Shown here piece after piece: positions 18,925 to 38,616 of a stretch of 64,000 nucleotides of DNA. The position numbers and the translations under genes were made by a program. The DNA is from Agrobacterium tumefaciens (GTDB lineage Bacteria; Pseudomonadota; Alphaproteobacteria; Rhizobiales; Rhizobiaceae), in assembly GCF_017726655.1 (NCBI RefSeq), contig NZ_CP072308.1, positions 124,001-188,000 of the forward strand, given 5' to 3'. The stretch's first letter is position 1, and each line of letters opens with the position of its first letter. The notes beneath the pieces were generated by a model that searched no databases, was not told the origin of the DNA, and saw only the letters and a program-made list of their open reading frames with translations.

Positions 18925-19620
18925 ATGGCCAAGGTAGCAAAGCGCATTCAGAAGATCCGCGAAGGTGTGGATCCCAACAAGCTCTACGTTCTCACCGACG
19001 CCATCTCGATGGTCAAGGAACGTGCTGTCGCCAAGTTCGACGAAACCGTTGAAGTTTCGATGAACCTCGGCGTTGACCCGCGCCATGCGGACCAGATGGT
19101 TCGTGGCGTTGTCAACCTGCCGAACGGCACCGGCCGTGACGTTCGCGTCGCCGTTTTCGCCCGTGGCGCCAAGGCTGACGAAGCCAAGGCTGCCGGCGCT
19201 GACGTTGTTGGTGCGGAAGAACTGGTTGAAATCGTCCAGGGCGGCAAGATCGACTTCGATCGTTGCATCGCGACCCCGGACATGATGCCGCTCGTCGGCC
19301 GTCTCGGCAAGGTACTCGGCCCGCGCGGCATGATGCCGAACCCGAAGGTCGGAACCGTGACCATGGACGTTGCCGGTGCTGTCAAGGCATCCAAGGGCGG
19401 CGCTGTCGAATTCCGCGTCGAAAAGGCCGGTATCGTACACGCTGGCGTTGGCAAGGCTTCGTTTGACGCCAAGGCTCTTGAAGAAAACATCAAGGCTTTT
19501 GCCGATGCTGTCATCAAGGCAAAGCCGACGGGTGCCAAGGGCAACTACGTCAAGCGCGTCGCGATTTCCTCGACCATGGGTCCAGGCGTTAAGATCGACC
19601 CTTCGTCGGTTACGGCTTAA
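18925..19620 (+). CDS. rplA: 50S ribosomal protein L1
   Basis: L1 (231 residues) forms the mobile stalk at the E site and, in E. coli, also represses its own operon. The motif [18 protein letters not shown] is the classical L1 signature. The start is the ATG at 18925, close behind rplK. A perfect 10-bp palindrome (19663-19683) and a long leader follow before rplJ. Confidence 0.98.
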   Translation: MAKVAKRIQKIREGVDPNKLYVLTDAISMVKERAVAKFDETVEVSMNLGVDPRHADQMVRGVVNLPNGTGRDVRVAVFARGAKADEAKAAGADVVGAEELVEIVQGGKIDFDRCIATPDMMPLVGRLGKVLGPRGMMPNPKVGTVTMDVAGAVKASKGGAVEFRVEKAGIVHAGVGKASFDAKALEENIKAFADAVIKAKPTGAKGNYVKRVAISSTMGPGVKIDPSSVTA

Positions 19621-19662
19621 TCAATTCTCGCGCTTCCTGACGGAGGTGTGAATAAACGAATT

Positions 19663-19683
19663 TCCGGCTCCCAGGGAGCCGGA
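19663..19683 (+). terminator. Hairpin after rplA, attenuator candidate
   Basis: TCCGGCTCCC is followed almost directly by its reverse complement GGGAGCCGGA, giving a stem of at least 8 bp. There is no T tract, so it may pause or stabilise the transcript rather than end it. Confidence 0.4.
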
Positions 19684-19756
19684 GATTTCCGGGGAAACCC
19701 GGAACTCCTGTCCGAGATTGCGGGTGGCCTTGTCTTTCGGGATTTGGCCTTAATCA

Positions 19757-19976
19757 TTCAACCCGCATGAGACGGGTGAGGCTGGATTTGAGGCATCTGT
19801 CGATGCCTGACTGTCCGGTTCGAACCTGGTGTGCCTGTGCCTGAAGCCGTTTGCGGCGACAGAGCGGGGGACAGGATCCTCGAGCGTCGCTCGGGATCTT
19901 TGTAAAAAGGTCCCTTGGGGCAAAGGCAAACCCGACGGGTTCACAATCATGTGGTCCCGTCTACTGGAGACAGACA
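19757..19976 (+). promoter_or_regulatory. rplJ leader, probable L10 autoregulatory region
   Basis: About 220 nt of untranslated sequence before rplJ contains stem-loops such as AGGCATC-TGTC-GATGCCT and an ACCCG/CGGGT pair. L10 leaders, bound by L10(L12) complexes, occur in this position across bacteria. The family-specific motif was not aligned, so this assignment rests on position and structure. Confidence 0.5.
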
Positions 19977-20495
19977 GTGGAAAGAGCGGAAAAACGCGAA
20001 TTCGTCACGGAGCTGAACGAAGTCTTCAAGGCTTCCGGTTCGGTTGTCGTGGCCCACTATGCTGGTGTCACCGTTGCGCAGATGAACGACTTCCGTTCGA
20101 AGATGCGCGCTGCCGGAGGCACCGTCAAGGTCGCGAAGAACCGCCTGGCCAAGATCGCTCTTCAGGGTACGGAGTCGGAAGGGATGACAGATCTCTTCAA
20201 GGGCCAGACGCTGATTGCATACAGCACTGACCCGATGATCGCTCCGAAAGTCGTCATGGATTTCGCCAAGACCAACGACAAGGTCGTTGTTTTGGGCGGC
20301 GCCATGGGCGCAACCACGCTCAACGCCGAAGCAGTCAAGTCGCTTGCGACCCTGCCTTCGCTCGACGAGCTGCGTGCAAAGCTGCTGGGCCTTCTCAACG
20401 CCCCGGCAACGCGCGTCGCTACGGTTGTCGCTGCACCTGCAAGCCAGCTGGCACGGGTGTTCTCGGCTTACGCCAAGAAGGACGAAGCCGCTTAA
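19977..20495 (+). CDS. rplJ: 50S ribosomal protein L10
   Basis: L10 (172 residues) anchors L7/L12 dimers on the large subunit. The protein begins [17 protein letters not shown] with a GTG start (19977), preceded by GGAG seven bases away. The C-terminal helix ([18 protein letters not shown]) binds L7/L12. The frame is open upstream to 19851, but that portion lies in the leader and is not L10-like. Confidence 0.97.
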   Translation: MERAEKREFVTELNEVFKASGSVVVAHYAGVTVAQMNDFRSKMRAAGGTVKVAKNRLAKIALQGTESEGMTDLFKGQTLIAYSTDPMIAPKVVMDFAKTNDKVVVLGGAMGATTLNAEAVKSLATLPSLDELRAKLLGLLNAPATRVATVVAAPASQLARVFSAYAKKDEAA

Positions 20496-20554
20496 GGCGG
20501 TTTTTCGCTGTAAATATTCAAACTGGTTCGAACTGAACAAAAGGAACTATCAAA

Positions 20555-20932
<378 letters not shown>

Positions 20933-20995
20933 TCTTGCGATTGCTGGCGGGAAGGGGTTTAATGCCCCTTTCCGTCGTCATCGTTTCTGAAACTT

Positions 20996-21033
20996 ATTAC
21001 CCAAAAGCCGCTTGAAAACGGCTTTTGGGTAAT
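20996..21033 (+). terminator. rplL-rpoB attenuator-like hairpin
   Basis: ATTACCCAAAAGCCG is followed by an 8-nt loop and its exact reverse complement, a 15-bp stem. No long T tract follows. In E. coli the same gap holds a partial terminator and an RNase III site that reduce rpoBC expression relative to the ribosomal genes. Confidence 0.6.
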
Positions 21034-21194
21034 GGGTTCTTCAAGAGAATGGTTCCGAACCGGCTCATCTAGGCAATCCGGCCTGATCGATCCGGGATGT
21101 GGAACGAGATTGATGATACCCATTGCTTGACGGGATCGACTGGCCATCGGTTCCCGTCCGTTGCAGGCCCGGATGCAATTTTAAAGGAGCGACG

Positions 21195-25331
<4,137 letters not shown>

Positions 25332-25342
25332 AATTGAGAGAG

Positions 25343-25368
25343 GCGGGCGCCTGCAAGGGCGCCTGCCG
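25343..25368 (+). other. Hairpin between rpoB and rpoC
   Basis: GGCGGGCGCC and GGCGCCTGCC form a 10-bp stem (one G-T pair) around a 6-nt loop, just after the rpoB stop codon. No T tract follows. It may be a processing or stability element. Confidence 0.4.
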
Positions 25369-25512
25369 GTTTCCCGGGCGGTCGTTGCCGGCTCGGGACA
25401 CTTTCGCCGCATTGTGCGGTTAATCCGTATTTAGAGCTCTGGACGGCGACCCGGGAAGAAGCCGGTCCAGATGCAAACAGGGGCAGCAGCTAGCCTCTCA
25501 AGGAGACAAGGC

Positions 25513-29721
<4,209 letters not shown>

Positions 29722-29764
29722 GGCGGGCAGTGCAGGGGCTCTCTGAAGCCCCGCCGAGATTGAG

Positions 29765-29793
29765 AAACGCCCGGAGCAATCCGGGCGTTTTTG
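29765..29793 (+). terminator. Terminator of the rpoBC operon
   Basis: AAACGCCCGGA, a GCAA loop and TCCGGGCGTTT are followed by more T residues. It lies about 45 bp after rpoC. Confidence 0.9.
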
Positions 29794-29859
29794 CTTTCGT
29801 GGATTATCGTGACTGGCACTGGTGATGTGACCGCGCGCGGCGAGGTCGGTCCTCGCGCG

Positions 29860-30945
29860 TCAACGCTGCTCCAGAATATTGTAACGGGTCAGCACGGAAA
29901 GGCGGCGCATGAGGTCCGTCTTGCCGGTACTGCCGGTCTTCGCGTAAATCGACTTCGCATTGCTGCGCACCGTCTCGTGCGAGATACTCAGTTGCCGTGC
30001 CACGGAGGGCAGCGAAAGCCCCTTGATGATCTCCAGAGCAATGCGCGCCTCGCCCTTTGTCAGGCCGTATAGCCCTTTCAGCAGCGCTGTGGCGTCGGCA
30101 ATGGTGCCGGTCGGTTGCGCTACCAATGCGATGGCATGGCCATTCGAAGGGAAATCACTGACGCTGTTGCGCAGCGGGATGACGTGAAGAACACACGCGC
30201 CATCGTCGCCCTCGGGGAGGGGAAGGGAGGCTACATCATGTCCTGCGAGCGCCTTATAAAGAAGCCGGTTCGCCCTGTCGTCGGTGATGGCGATCCTGTC
30301 CCTGCTGCGAGGGGAGAGACATTCCCCTATCGAGCGAAAAAGAGCATTGGCAGCGACGATGCGCCCGCTCCGTTGCAAGACGGCCGCTGGCGCACCGATG
30401 GCATTGAGGCCAAGAGTGATCGCCTCTGCCTTCTGGCGCTGGAGCCCGGCTGCAATCGTGAGGCTGCGCGCAATGTGGGGGCGCAGATCTGCAAGAACAG
30501 CCATGGTTTCGGGCCCGATCACACCGGCATCCAACTCGCGCTCGAATGATATCGTGATCTCTGGATGCCCTGGTGGCGTGATCCGAGTGGCGACGCCGTA
30601 ACCAAGGGCGCGTGGGATAAGGACGTCCCGGTTAACCGGCAGCGCCGCCCAGGTCTCGCGGTTAAGGACGTCCAAATCCCGCCCGAATGAGGACGGGCCC
30701 TCGAAAGCGGCCTTCGCCAGACGGTCCTTCCGGTAATCCCAGCCGTCGGCGACCAATTCCCTGGAGAGCTGCTGAAAGCTGGAGGTACACAGCAAGACCT
30801 CCTCTTCACCCTTTCCCCAGGTGATAACACCTCCCCAGAAACCCAGATGGCGGCAAATCATTTCGACGACCGCGATCCAGCGATCGGGGAAAAGCGCGGC
30901 CTCATATATGCGCTCAATAATGTCTTTCGCCGAAATATTATTCAA
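29860..30945 (-). CDS. LuxR-type helix-turn-helix regulator
   Basis: The 361-residue protein has a long N-terminal region without a clear known domain and a C-terminal LuxR HTH (LTKGEARIALEIIKGLSLPSV then RQLSISHETVRSNAKSIYAKTG). No receiver or acyl-homoserine-lactone-binding domain is evident, so the signal is unknown. The start is TTG at 30943-30945; a stop lies just upstream and homologous-looking sequence (DIIERIYEAALFPDRW) starts within the first residues. It stands alone on the minus strand, divergent in position from the ribosomal clusters. Confidence 0.75.
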   Translation of the reverse strand: MNNISAKDIIERIYEAALFPDRWIAVVEMICRHLGFWGGVITWGKGEEEVLLCTSSFQQLSRELVADGWDYRKDRLAKAAFEGPSSFGRDLDVLNRETWAALPVNRDVLIPRALGYGVATRITPPGHPEITISFERELDAGVIGPETMAVLADLRPHIARSLTIAAGLQRQKAEAITLGLNAIGAPAAVLQRSGRIVAANALFRSIGECLSPRSRDRIAITDDRANRLLYKALAGHDVASLPLPEGDDGACVLHVIPLRNSVSDFPSNGHAIALVAQPTGTIADATALLKGLYGLTKGEARIALEIIKGLSLPSVARQLSISHETVRSNAKSIYAKTGSTGKTDLMRRLSVLTRYNILEQR

Positions 30946-31041
30946 CCCGCCACCGGCATTCTATGCGGATTTACTATAGCCTTACTTCTTCTATTTGTTC
31001 AATCAATAAAGGATTAATACTATTTAAGCGATGTATATAAT

Positions 31042-31392
31042 CTATAAGTGACTTAATATATTTACCAGCCTTCCGAAAGGGTCGCGCACAAACAGGCGGC
31101 GCACGCCCCATCCTTCGGTTACTGGCCCGTATTCGATCGGCAATCCGGCATTGATAAGCCGGGCGTGGACTTCCTCGAAATTATCGACCTCGATGGAAAG
31201 GTCCGGCACGGCCGTGCCGGAGCCGCCCTCAGTCGCGAAGCTCACCTGTGCGGTCGCTTCCCCTGAAGCTGCATGGGTCACGATCCAGCCATGGTCCATC
31301 AGGACGGGCATGTCGAGAATATTGCCATAAAAGGCCTGCGCCCGCGCGGGCTCTGTTGTCGCTATGTTGGCGACGATGCGCCGGACCGTCAT
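31042..31392 (-). CDS. VOC-family (glyoxalase/bleomycin resistance-like) protein
   Basis: The 116-residue protein begins RRIVANIATTEPARAQAFYGNIL and ends FVRDPFGRLVNIL, the two halves of the VOC beta-alpha fold, with a central DLSIEVDNFEEVHARL. This family covers glyoxalases, dioxygenases and antibiotic-binding proteins, so the activity cannot be fixed. It is followed, 11 nt upstream in the same direction, by a small hypothetical gene, with which it may form an operon. Confidence 0.8.
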   Translation of the reverse strand: MTVRRIVANIATTEPARAQAFYGNILDMPVLMDHGWIVTHAASGEATAQVSFATEGGSGTAVPDLSIEVDNFEEVHARLINAGLPIEYGPVTEGWGVRRLFVRDPFGRLVNILSHL

Positions 31393-31403
31393 GGCGCTAT
31401 GCC

Positions 31404-31697
31404 TCAGGCGAAGCGAATGATGGAGACTTCGCCTTCGAGCGCGCCCTGATAGGCCGAGGCGTGCGGCTCTTCATCCGGGATCTCGGTCAGCATGCCGATC
31501 TGGTCGAGGTCGGCTTCGATGAAGCCTTCTTCAGAAAGCGCGTTCAGCGTTTCCCGCACGGCCGTGTCGTCGTCGGGGGCGCGCAGGATGACGTGGATGT
31601 CGATGCCGTCGGAATTGTCGTGCTCGTAGGCCTTGCCGATCACGATGAAGACCATCGGCTCGTCGCGTCCGTTGTCGTTGTCGGGGAGGGTGTTCAT
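31404..31697 (-). CDS. Conserved-looking hypothetical protein, acidic (97 aa)
   Basis: The 97-residue protein is acidic and begins MNTLPDNDNGRDEPMVFIVIGK. It alternates strands and helices (DIHVILRAPDDDTAVRETLNALSEEGF), perhaps a small alpha/beta fold. I recognise no domain. AAGGAA precedes the ATG. The VOC-type gene begins 11 nt after its stop codon, so the two are probably co-transcribed. Confidence 0.65.
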   Translation of the reverse strand: MNTLPDNDNGRDEPMVFIVIGKAYEHDNSDGIDIHVILRAPDDDTAVRETLNALSEEGFIEADLDQIGMLTEIPDEEPHASAYQGALEGEVSIIRFA

Positions 31698-31929
31698 GAC
31701 GCGGTTCCTTGATCTTTCGTTGCGGTCATGCGGGCCGATGGAATCGCTCCCGCGCAGGGCGACGCCGGTTGGCCCGCCAATAGGGAATCAATAGACGGAT
31801 TTTATGAAAAGCCAAAGCGGTGAGGACAAAATCGCTGCAATCTGCACCGACATATGATAGATGGAAGCGGAAATGGCGCGGAGGCAGGCCCGGCGGCCCA
31901 GGCTGGGGCCGCAAAATGCGGATTCACCC
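31698..31929. other. Intergenic sequence upstream of the str operon promoter
   Basis: This stretch contains the promoter region for the minus-strand 97-aa gene and no supported gene. A minus-strand frame at 31726-31914 is Pro/Arg-rich without a ribosome binding site and looks spurious. Confidence 0.5.
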
Positions 31930-31958
31930 TTGACGAAAGCTGGCTAAAACAGTAGTAC
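31930..31958 (+). promoter_or_regulatory. Candidate str operon promoter
   Basis: TTGACG (31930-31935) and TAGTAC (31953-31958) are spaced by 17 nt. The pair lies 266 bp upstream of rpsL, leaving a long leader. Confidence 0.5.
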
Positions 31959-32173
31959 GCCCGCCATCGGAGCCTCTGTGGGTGCTGGCCGTTCGGTAAG
32001 CTTTTTCCCGAACATCATCTCAAACGGGTCTCCATTGCACGTAGAAGACACGAATGTTGCACGCAAGACGCCTCATCCGGTGTCCTCTGCTCTTGGTGGT
32101 CCATCCGTGAAACCGGATCGGGCCACGTTTTGCGCATGAGGATATATGCGTGCATCGTCGCCGGCAACGGCAT

Positions 32174-32207
32174 AGCCGCCACCCGTGAGGGTGGCTAAAG
32201 TAGTTTT
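32174..32207 (+). promoter_or_regulatory. Leader hairpin upstream of rpsL
   Basis: GCCACCC and GGGTGGC enclose a GTGA tetraloop (32178-32195), followed a few bases later by TTTTT. It lies about 30 bp upstream of the rpsL start codon and could attenuate the operon or bind a ribosomal protein. It is part of a leader of more than 200 nt between the candidate promoter and rpsL. Confidence 0.4.
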
Positions 32208-32223
32208 TGCAAGGGATGGTTAT

Positions 32224-32595
32224 ATGCCTACCGTAAACCAGCTGATCCGCAAGCCTCGCCAGGCACAGGTAAAGCGCAACAAGGTTCCTGCCCTGCAGGA
32301 AAACCCGCAGAAGCGTGGTGTTTGCACCCGCGTTTACACGACGACCCCGAAGAAGCCGAACTCGGCTCTGCGTAAGGTTGCCAAGATCCGCCTCACCAAC
32401 GGCTTCGAAGTCATCGGCTACATTCCTGGCGAAGGTCACAACCTTCAGGAACACTCTGTCGTCATGATCCGCGGCGGCCGCGTGAAGGACTTGCCGGGCG
32501 TTCGTTACCACATCATCCGCGGTGTTCTCGATACCCAGGGCGTCAAGAACCGCAAGCAGCGCCGTTCGAAGTACGGTGCAAAGCGTCCGAAGTAA
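32224..32595 (+). CDS. rpsL: 30S ribosomal protein S12
   Basis: S12 (123 residues) sits at the decoding centre. Lys43 (in PKKPNSA) and Lys88 (in GGRVKDLPG), the residues changed in most streptomycin-resistant mutants, are both the sensitive form. AAGGGATGG precedes the ATG at 32224. It is the first gene of the str operon, with rpsG 75 nt downstream. Confidence 0.98.
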
Positions 32596-32658
32596 TTCGG
32601 CAACAACAATTCGGCGCTGCGCGAGGTTCTCCGCGTGGTATAGCGTCAATAACATTGA

Positions 32659-33141
<483 letters not shown>

Positions 33142-33175
33142 TCTTAACCGATCGCATATCGAAAGGCAGTCCATT

Positions 33176-35275
33176 ATGGCTCGCGAATATAAAATCGAAG
33201 ACTACCGCAATTTCGGTATCATGGCGCATATCGACGCCGGTAAGACGACGACCACCGAGCGTATTCTTTATTACACCGGTAAGTCGCACAAGATCGGCGA
33301 AGTTCACGATGGCGCAGCCACGATGGACTGGATGGAGCAGGAGCAGGAGCGTGGTATCACCATCACGTCCGCTGCGACCACGACCTTCTGGAAGGGCCGT
33401 GACGGCAAGACCCGCCGCTTCAACATCATCGACACCCCCGGCCACGTTGACTTCACCATCGAAGTCGAGCGTTCGCTGCGCGTTCTCGATGGCGCCATTG
33501 CGCTGCTCGACGCCAACGCCGGTGTTGAGCCGCAGACGGAAACCGTCTGGCGTCAGGCTGAGAAGTATCATGTTCCGCGCATGATCTTCTGCAACAAGAT
33601 GGACAAGACCGGTGCTGACTTCTACCGCTCGGTAGAAATGATCAAGACCCGTCTCGGCGCCACTGCCGTTGTCATGCAGCTGCCGATCGGCGCTGAGACC
33701 GAGTTCAAGGGCGTTATCGACCTGATCGAGATGAATGCTCTCGTATGGCGCGACGAGTCGCTCGGCGCCCAGTGGGACGTCGTCGAGATCCCCGAGGACA
33801 TGAAGGCCAAGGCTGAAGAGTATCGCGAAAAGCTGATCGAGACGGTTGTCGAGATCGACGAAGAAGCGATGGAAGCCTACCTCGAAGGCAACTACCCGGA
33901 CAACGACAAGATTCGTGAACTTGTTCGCCGCGGCACCATCGACGTGAAGTTCCACCCGATGTTCTGCGGTACCGCGTTCAAGAACAAGGGCGTTCAGCCG
34001 CTCCTCGACGCCGTTGTCGATTACCTGCCTTCGCCGCTGGACATCCCGGCGATCAAGGGCATCGACGCCAAGACGGAAGCCGAAATCGAGCGTCACGCTG
34101 ACGACTCCGAGCCGCTTTCCATGCTCGCGTTCAAGATCATGAACGACCCCTTCGTCGGTTCGCTCACCTTCGCACGCATCTACTCGGGCAAGCTCGAAAA
34201 GGGCACGTCTGTCATGAACACGGTCAAGGACAAGCGCGAGCGCGTCGGCCGTATGCTGCAGATGCACTCCAACAGCCGTGAAGACATCGAAGAAGCCTAT
34301 GCAGGCGACATCGTTGCTCTGGCCGGTCTGAAGGAAACCACCACGGGTGATACGCTTTGCGATCCGCTGAAGCCGGTTATCCTTGAGCGCATGGAATTCC
34401 CCGAGCCGGTCATCCAGATCGCGATCGAGCCGAAGACCAAGGGCGACCAGGAAAAGATGGGCCTCGCGCTCAACCGTCTGGCTGCAGAAGACCCGTCCTT
34501 CCGCGTCAAGACCGACGACGAATCCGGTCAGACCATCATTGCCGGCATGGGCGAACTTCACCTCGACATCATCGTCGACCGTATGCGTCGCGAGTTCAAG
34601 GTTGAAGCAACCGTCGGTGCTCCGCAGGTTGCCTACCGCGAAACGATCACGAAGTCGCACGAAGAAGACTACACGCACAAGAAGCAGTCCGGTGGTACCG
34701 GCCAGTTCGCGCGCGTCAAGCTTCTGTTCGAACCGAACCCCGAAGGCGAAGACTTCAAGTTCGAGTCGAAGATCGTCGGTGGTGCTGTTCCGAAGGAATA
34801 CATCCCGGGCGTTCAGAAGGGTATCGAAAGCGTTCTGTCTTCCGGTCCGCTCGCTGGCTTCCCGATGCTCGGCGTCAAGGCGACGCTGCTCGACGGTGCA
34901 TTCCACGATGTTGACTCGTCGGTTCTCGCCTTCGAAATCGCATCGCGTGCCTGCTTCCGTGAAGCCGCTAAGAAGGCTGGTGCACAGCTTCTCGAGCCGA
35001 TGATGAAGGTCGAAGTTGTCACGCCGGAAGACTATGTCGGCGACGTTATCGGCGACCTGAACTCGCGTCGTGGTCAGATCCAGGGCCAGGAAAGCCGTGG
35101 TATCGCCGTTGTCATCAACGCACATGTTCCGCTCGCGAACATGTTCAAGTACGTCGACAACCTGCGCTCCATGTCGCAGGGTCGCGCGCAGTACTCGATG
35201 ACGTTCGACCACTATTCGCCGGTTCCGTCGAACGTGGCGCAGGAAATCCAGGCTAAGTACTCCGGTCAGAAGTGA
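33176..35275 (+). CDS. fusA: Elongation factor G
   Basis: EF-G (699 residues) drives translocation on the ribosome. The G domain has [18 protein letters not shown] (P-loop), DTPGHVDF and NKMDKTGA, followed by domains II-V with [17 protein letters not shown] and [10 protein letters not shown] motifs. The ATG at 33176 follows GAAAGGCAG. It is 34 nt after rpsG and 65 nt before the second tuf gene, as in the conserved str operon. Confidence 0.98.
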   Translation: MAREYKIEDYRNFGIMAHIDAGKTTTTERILYYTGKSHKIGEVHDGAATMDWMEQEQERGITITSAATTTFWKGRDGKTRRFNIIDTPGHVDFTIEVERSLRVLDGAIALLDANAGVEPQTETVWRQAEKYHVPRMIFCNKMDKTGADFYRSVEMIKTRLGATAVVMQLPIGAETEFKGVIDLIEMNALVWRDESLGAQWDVVEIPEDMKAKAEEYREKLIETVVEIDEEAMEAYLEGNYPDNDKIRELVRRGTIDVKFHPMFCGTAFKNKGVQPLLDAVVDYLPSPLDIPAIKGIDAKTEAEIERHADDSEPLSMLAFKIMNDPFVGSLTFARIYSGKLEKGTSVMNTVKDKRERVGRMLQMHSNSREDIEEAYAGDIVALAGLKETTTGDTLCDPLKPVILERMEFPEPVIQIAIEPKTKGDQEKMGLALNRLAAEDPSFRVKTDDESGQTIIAGMGELHLDIIVDRMRREFKVEATVGAPQVAYRETITKSHEEDYTHKKQSGGTGQFARVKLLFEPNPEGEDFKFESKIVGGAVPKEYIPGVQKGIESVLSSGPLAGFPMLGVKATLLDGAFHDVDSSVLAFEIASRACFREAAKKAGAQLLEPMMKVEVVTPEDYVGDVIGDLNSRRGQIQGQESRGIAVVINAHVPLANMFKYVDNLRSMSQGRAQYSMTFDHYSPVPSNVAQEIQAKYSGQK

Positions 35276-35340
35276 TCGGGGTACGCCCTACCGAATTTTG
35301 AAGATTATTCCCGTCAAGGGACAAGAATGGAGAGCCACTA

Positions 35341-36516
35341 ATGGCAAAGAGCAAGTTTGAGCGCAATAAGCCGCACGTCAACATTGGCACGATCGGTCAC
35401 GTTGACCATGGCAAGACGTCGCTGACGGCAGCGATCACGAAGTTCTTCGGCGAATTCAAGGCGTATGACCAGATCGACGCCGCGCCTGAAGAAAAGGCCC
35501 GTGGTATCACGATTTCGACGGCGCACGTTGAGTATGAGACGGCGAACCGTCACTACGCGCACGTTGACTGCCCCGGCCACGCCGACTACGTGAAGAACAT
35601 GATCACCGGTGCTGCCCAGATGGACGGCGCGATCCTGGTTTGCTCTGCCGCTGACGGCCCGATGCCGCAGACCCGCGAGCACATCCTGCTTGCCCGTCAG
35701 GTTGGCGTTCCGGCGATCGTCGTGTTCCTCAACAAGGTGGACCAGGTTGACGACGCCGAGCTTCTCGAGCTCGTCGAGCTTGAAGTTCGCGAACTTCTGT
35801 CGTCCTACGACTTCCCGGGCGACGACATTCCGATCGTCAAGGGTTCGGCGCTTGCTGCTCTTGAAGACAGCGACAAGAAGATCGGTGAAGACGCGATCCG
35901 CGAGCTGATGGCTCAGGTTGACGCCTACATCCCGACGCCTGAGCGTCCGATCGACCAGCCGTTCCTGATGCCGATCGAAGACGTGTTCTCGATCTCTGGC
36001 CGTGGTACGGTTGTGACGGGTCGCGTTGAGCGCGGTATCGTCAAGGTTGGCGAAGAAGTCGAAATCGTCGGCATCCGTCCGACCTCGAAGACGACTGTTA
36101 CCGGCGTTGAAATGTTCCGCAAGCTGCTCGACCAGGGCCAGGCTGGCGACAACATCGGTGCACTGGTTCGCGGTGTTAACCGTGACGGCGTCGAGCGTGG
36201 TCAGATTCTGTGCAAGCCGGGTTCGGTCAAGCCGCACAAGAAGTTCAAGGCTGAAGCCTACATCCTGACGAAGGAAGAAGGCGGCCGTCATACGCCGTTC
36301 TTCACGAACTACCGTCCGCAGTTCTACTTCCGTACCACGGACGTGACGGGCATCGTGACGCTTCCTGAAGGCACGGAAATGGTTATGCCTGGCGACAACG
36401 TCACGGTTGACGTCGAGCTGATCGTTCCGATCGCGATGGAAGAAAAGCTGCGCTTCGCTATCCGCGAAGGCGGCCGTACCGTCGGCGCAGGCATCGTCGC
36501 TTCGATCGTCGAGTAA
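35341..36516 (+). CDS. tuf: Elongation factor Tu, copy 2
   Basis: This 391-residue EF-Tu is the last gene of the str operon, the position of enterobacterial tufA. Its coding sequence is identical in nucleotides to 14842-16017. The shared sequence ends at the start and stop codons: before ATG the two copies differ at the first base, and after TAA they diverge at once. AATGGAGAG precedes this ATG. A strong terminator follows. Confidence 0.98.
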   Translation: MAKSKFERNKPHVNIGTIGHVDHGKTSLTAAITKFFGEFKAYDQIDAAPEEKARGITISTAHVEYETANRHYAHVDCPGHADYVKNMITGAAQMDGAILVCSAADGPMPQTREHILLARQVGVPAIVVFLNKVDQVDDAELLELVELEVRELLSSYDFPGDDIPIVKGSALAALEDSDKKIGEDAIRELMAQVDAYIPTPERPIDQPFLMPIEDVFSISGRGTVVTGRVERGIVKVGEEVEIVGIRPTSKTTVTGVEMFRKLLDQGQAGDNIGALVRGVNRDGVERGQILCKPGSVKPHKKFKAEAYILTKEEGGRHTPFFTNYRPQFYFRTTDVTGIVTLPEGTEMVMPGDNVTVDVELIVPIAMEEKLRFAIREGGRTVGAGIVASIVE

Positions 36517-36538
36517 ATTCGACTTTTAGAATTCTGGC

Positions 36539-36575
36539 CCGGCGGCGGTGTCACAAACACCGCCGCCGGACTTTT
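36539..36575 (+). terminator. Terminator of the str operon
   Basis: A 13-bp perfect stem, CCGGCGGCGGTGT with its complement around a CACAA loop, is followed by ACTTTT. It lies 22 bp after tuf. Confidence 0.85.
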
Positions 36576-36828
36576 GATAAAATGCCTGGCGGCGTTGCAT
36601 TTTTAGGACTTGAAAAATTCGGTGAAAGCGCGTAAACGCGCACTCACAATCACCGCTGGATTCGCAAGCGATTGCGAAACGCGATGTTTTTAGCAATACA
36701 GACTAACGAAATGATTGGGGTGCGACGCGCATTCCTCTCGATTTTTGAAAATCTGCGGCGCCACGATCAATAGAAGTTCATGTGTTTCCGCGTGCGGAAA
36801 CGAATAACAAAGAACAAGGACAAGACGA
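36576..36828 (+). promoter_or_regulatory. S10 operon upstream region with candidate promoter
   Basis: After the terminator the gap holds TTGCGA (36672-36677) and AATACA (36695-36700) at 17-nt spacing, then a leader of about 130 nt before rpsJ. The leader may carry an L4-type regulatory structure as in E. coli, but I did not find a clear one. The remainder shows nothing else. Confidence 0.4.
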
Positions 36829-37137
36829 ATGAACGGCCAGAATATCCGTATCCGCCTCAAGGCGTTCGATCACCGGATCCTCGATGCCTCTACCCGTGAA
36901 ATCGTGTCGACCGCAAAGCGCACCGGCGCCAGCGTTCGCGGCCCGGTTCCGCTCCCCACCCGCATCGAAAAGTTTACTGTCAACCGCTCTCCTCACGTTG
37001 ACAAGAAGAGCCGTGAACAGTTCGAAATGCGGACGCACAAGCGTCTTCTCGATATCGTTGATCCCACCCCGCAGACTGTCGATGCTCTGATGAAGCTCGA
37101 TCTCGCTGCTGGCGTTGACGTGGAAATCAAGCTCTAA
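36829..37137 (+). CDS. rpsJ: 30S ribosomal protein S10
   Basis: S10 (102 residues), also called NusE, works in the 30S head and with NusB in antitermination. It begins [18 protein letters not shown] and has the [37 protein letters not shown] region split over residues 38-70. AACAAGGAC stands upstream of the ATG. It opens the S10 operon; the 204-nt gap to rplC is long for this operon. Confidence 0.98.
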
Positions 37138-37341
37138 GACCCGGCCCGCACCGTCCAAGGTGAGGGCTGAAGTAACAAGGCCGGACCTCACTTTCGGGTG
37201 GGGGCCAATAACAAGGAAGGTACGTGGAGCAATCCAACGACTTCCAAACCGGAGACCGGAAACATCGTGAGATGTCGAAGGGCACTCCTTAACAAAGGCC
37301 AGAGAGGGTTTTCCCTTCAAGGCTCGCAAGAGGATGAACCA

Positions 37342-37983
37342 ATGCGTTCAGGTGTGATTGCACAGAAAGTGGGTATGACACGCGTCTATAACGACGCAGG
37401 TGAACATATCCCTGTAACAGTATTGCGACTGGATAACGTACAAGTCGTTGCCCAGCGCACGGAAGACAAGAATGGCTACACCGCAGTTCAGCTCGGTGCC
37501 GGCCAGTCCAAGGTCAAGAACACGACGAAGGCACTTCGCGGCCACTTTGCCGCCGCCAATGTCGAACCGAAAGCCAAGCTCGTCGAGTTCCGGGTTTCCC
37601 CCGAGAACCTGATCGATATCGGTGCAACACTGACCGCAAATCATTTTCAGTCCGGCCAGCTGGTCGACGTCACTGGAACCACGATCGGTAAAGGTTTTGC
37701 CGGTGCTATGAAGCGTCACAACTTCGGTGGTGGCCGCGCTTCGCACGGTAACTCCGTATCGCACCGTGCACACGGTTCGACCGGTAACAACCAGGATCCG
37801 GGCCGCGTCTGGAAGGGCAAGCGCATGGCTGGTCATATGGGCCAGACGCGCGTTACGACCCAGAACCTCGAAGTCGTTTCGACCGATGAAGACCGTGGCC
37901 TCATCCTCGTGAAGGGTGCAGTTCCCGGCTCGAAGGGTTCCTGGATCATCGTCCGCGACGCCGTCAAGTCGGCTGCGAAGTAA
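37342..37983 (+). CDS. rplC: 50S ribosomal protein L3
   Basis: L3 (213 residues) is an early assembly protein near the peptidyl transferase centre. It begins [20 protein letters not shown] and contains the [21 protein letters not shown] loop, the conserved tip of L3. The start at 37342 follows AAGAGGATG; the frame is open upstream to 37198 without homology. rplD is 12 nt downstream. Confidence 0.98.
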   Translation: MRSGVIAQKVGMTRVYNDAGEHIPVTVLRLDNVQVVAQRTEDKNGYTAVQLGAGQSKVKNTTKALRGHFAAANVEPKAKLVEFRVSPENLIDIGATLTANHFQSGQLVDVTGTTIGKGFAGAMKRHNFGGGRASHGNSVSHRAHGSTGNNQDPGRVWKGKRMAGHMGQTRVTTQNLEVVSTDEDRGLILVKGAVPGSKGSWIIVRDAVKSAAK

Positions 37984-37995
37984 GGGAGCCTTATC

Positions 37996-38616
37996 ATGGA
38001 ATTGAACGTCAAAACCCTCGAGGGAAAAGACGCCGGCAAGGTTTCTCTGTCGGATGAGATCTTCGGCCTCGACCCCCGCCAGGACATCCTGGCCCGCATG
38101 GTTCGCTGGCAGCTTGCAAAGAAGCAGCAGGGAACCCACAAGTCCAAGAACCGGTCGGAAGTTTCCCGTACCGGCGCGAAGATGTACAAGCAGAAGGGTA
38201 CGGGCCGCGCTCGTCACCATTCGGCTCGCGCACCGCAGTTCCGCGGCGGCGGCAAGGCCCACGGCCCGGTCGTTCGCAGCCACGCTCATGACCTTCCCAA
38301 GAAGGTTCGTGCGCTCGCTCTGCGTCACGCCCTGTCTGCAAAGCTGAAGGCTGAAGATCTGATCATCGTCGATCAGCTCGTCGCGTCCGAAGCAAAGACC
38401 AAGGCTCTGCTGGGCAGCTTCGCTTCGCTTGGCCTGACCAACGCTCTCGTTATCGGTGGCGCCGAACTTGATGGCAACTTCAAGCTCGCTGCTCAGAACA
38501 TCCCGAACGTGGACGTTCTGCCGGTTCAGGGCATCAATGTTTACGACATCCTGCGCCGTGGCAAGCTGGTGCTTTCCAAGGCTGCTGTAGAGGCTCTGGA
38601 GGAGCGGTTCAAATGA
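37996..38616 (+). CDS. rplD: 50S ribosomal protein L4
   Basis: L4 (206 residues) lines the exit tunnel with a long loop, [19 protein letters not shown], where macrolide-affecting changes occur. It is also the autorepressor of the S10 operon in E. coli. It overlaps rplW by 4 nt (ATGA), so the two are translationally coupled. Confidence 0.98.
   Translation: MELNVKTLEGKDAGKVSLSDEIFGLDPRQDILARMVRWQLAKKQQGTHKSKNRSEVSRTGAKMYKQKGTGRARHHSARAPQFRGGGKAHGPVVRSHAHDLPKKVRALALRHALSAKLKAEDLIIVDQLVASEAKTKALLGSFASLGLTNALVIGGAELDGNFKLAAQNIPNVDVLPVQGINVYDILRRGKLVLSKAAVEALEERFK

Noticed and set aside
31726..31914. 62-codon minus-strand frame in the rpsL upstream region
   Set aside because: It has a Pro/Arg-rich product and no initiation signal.
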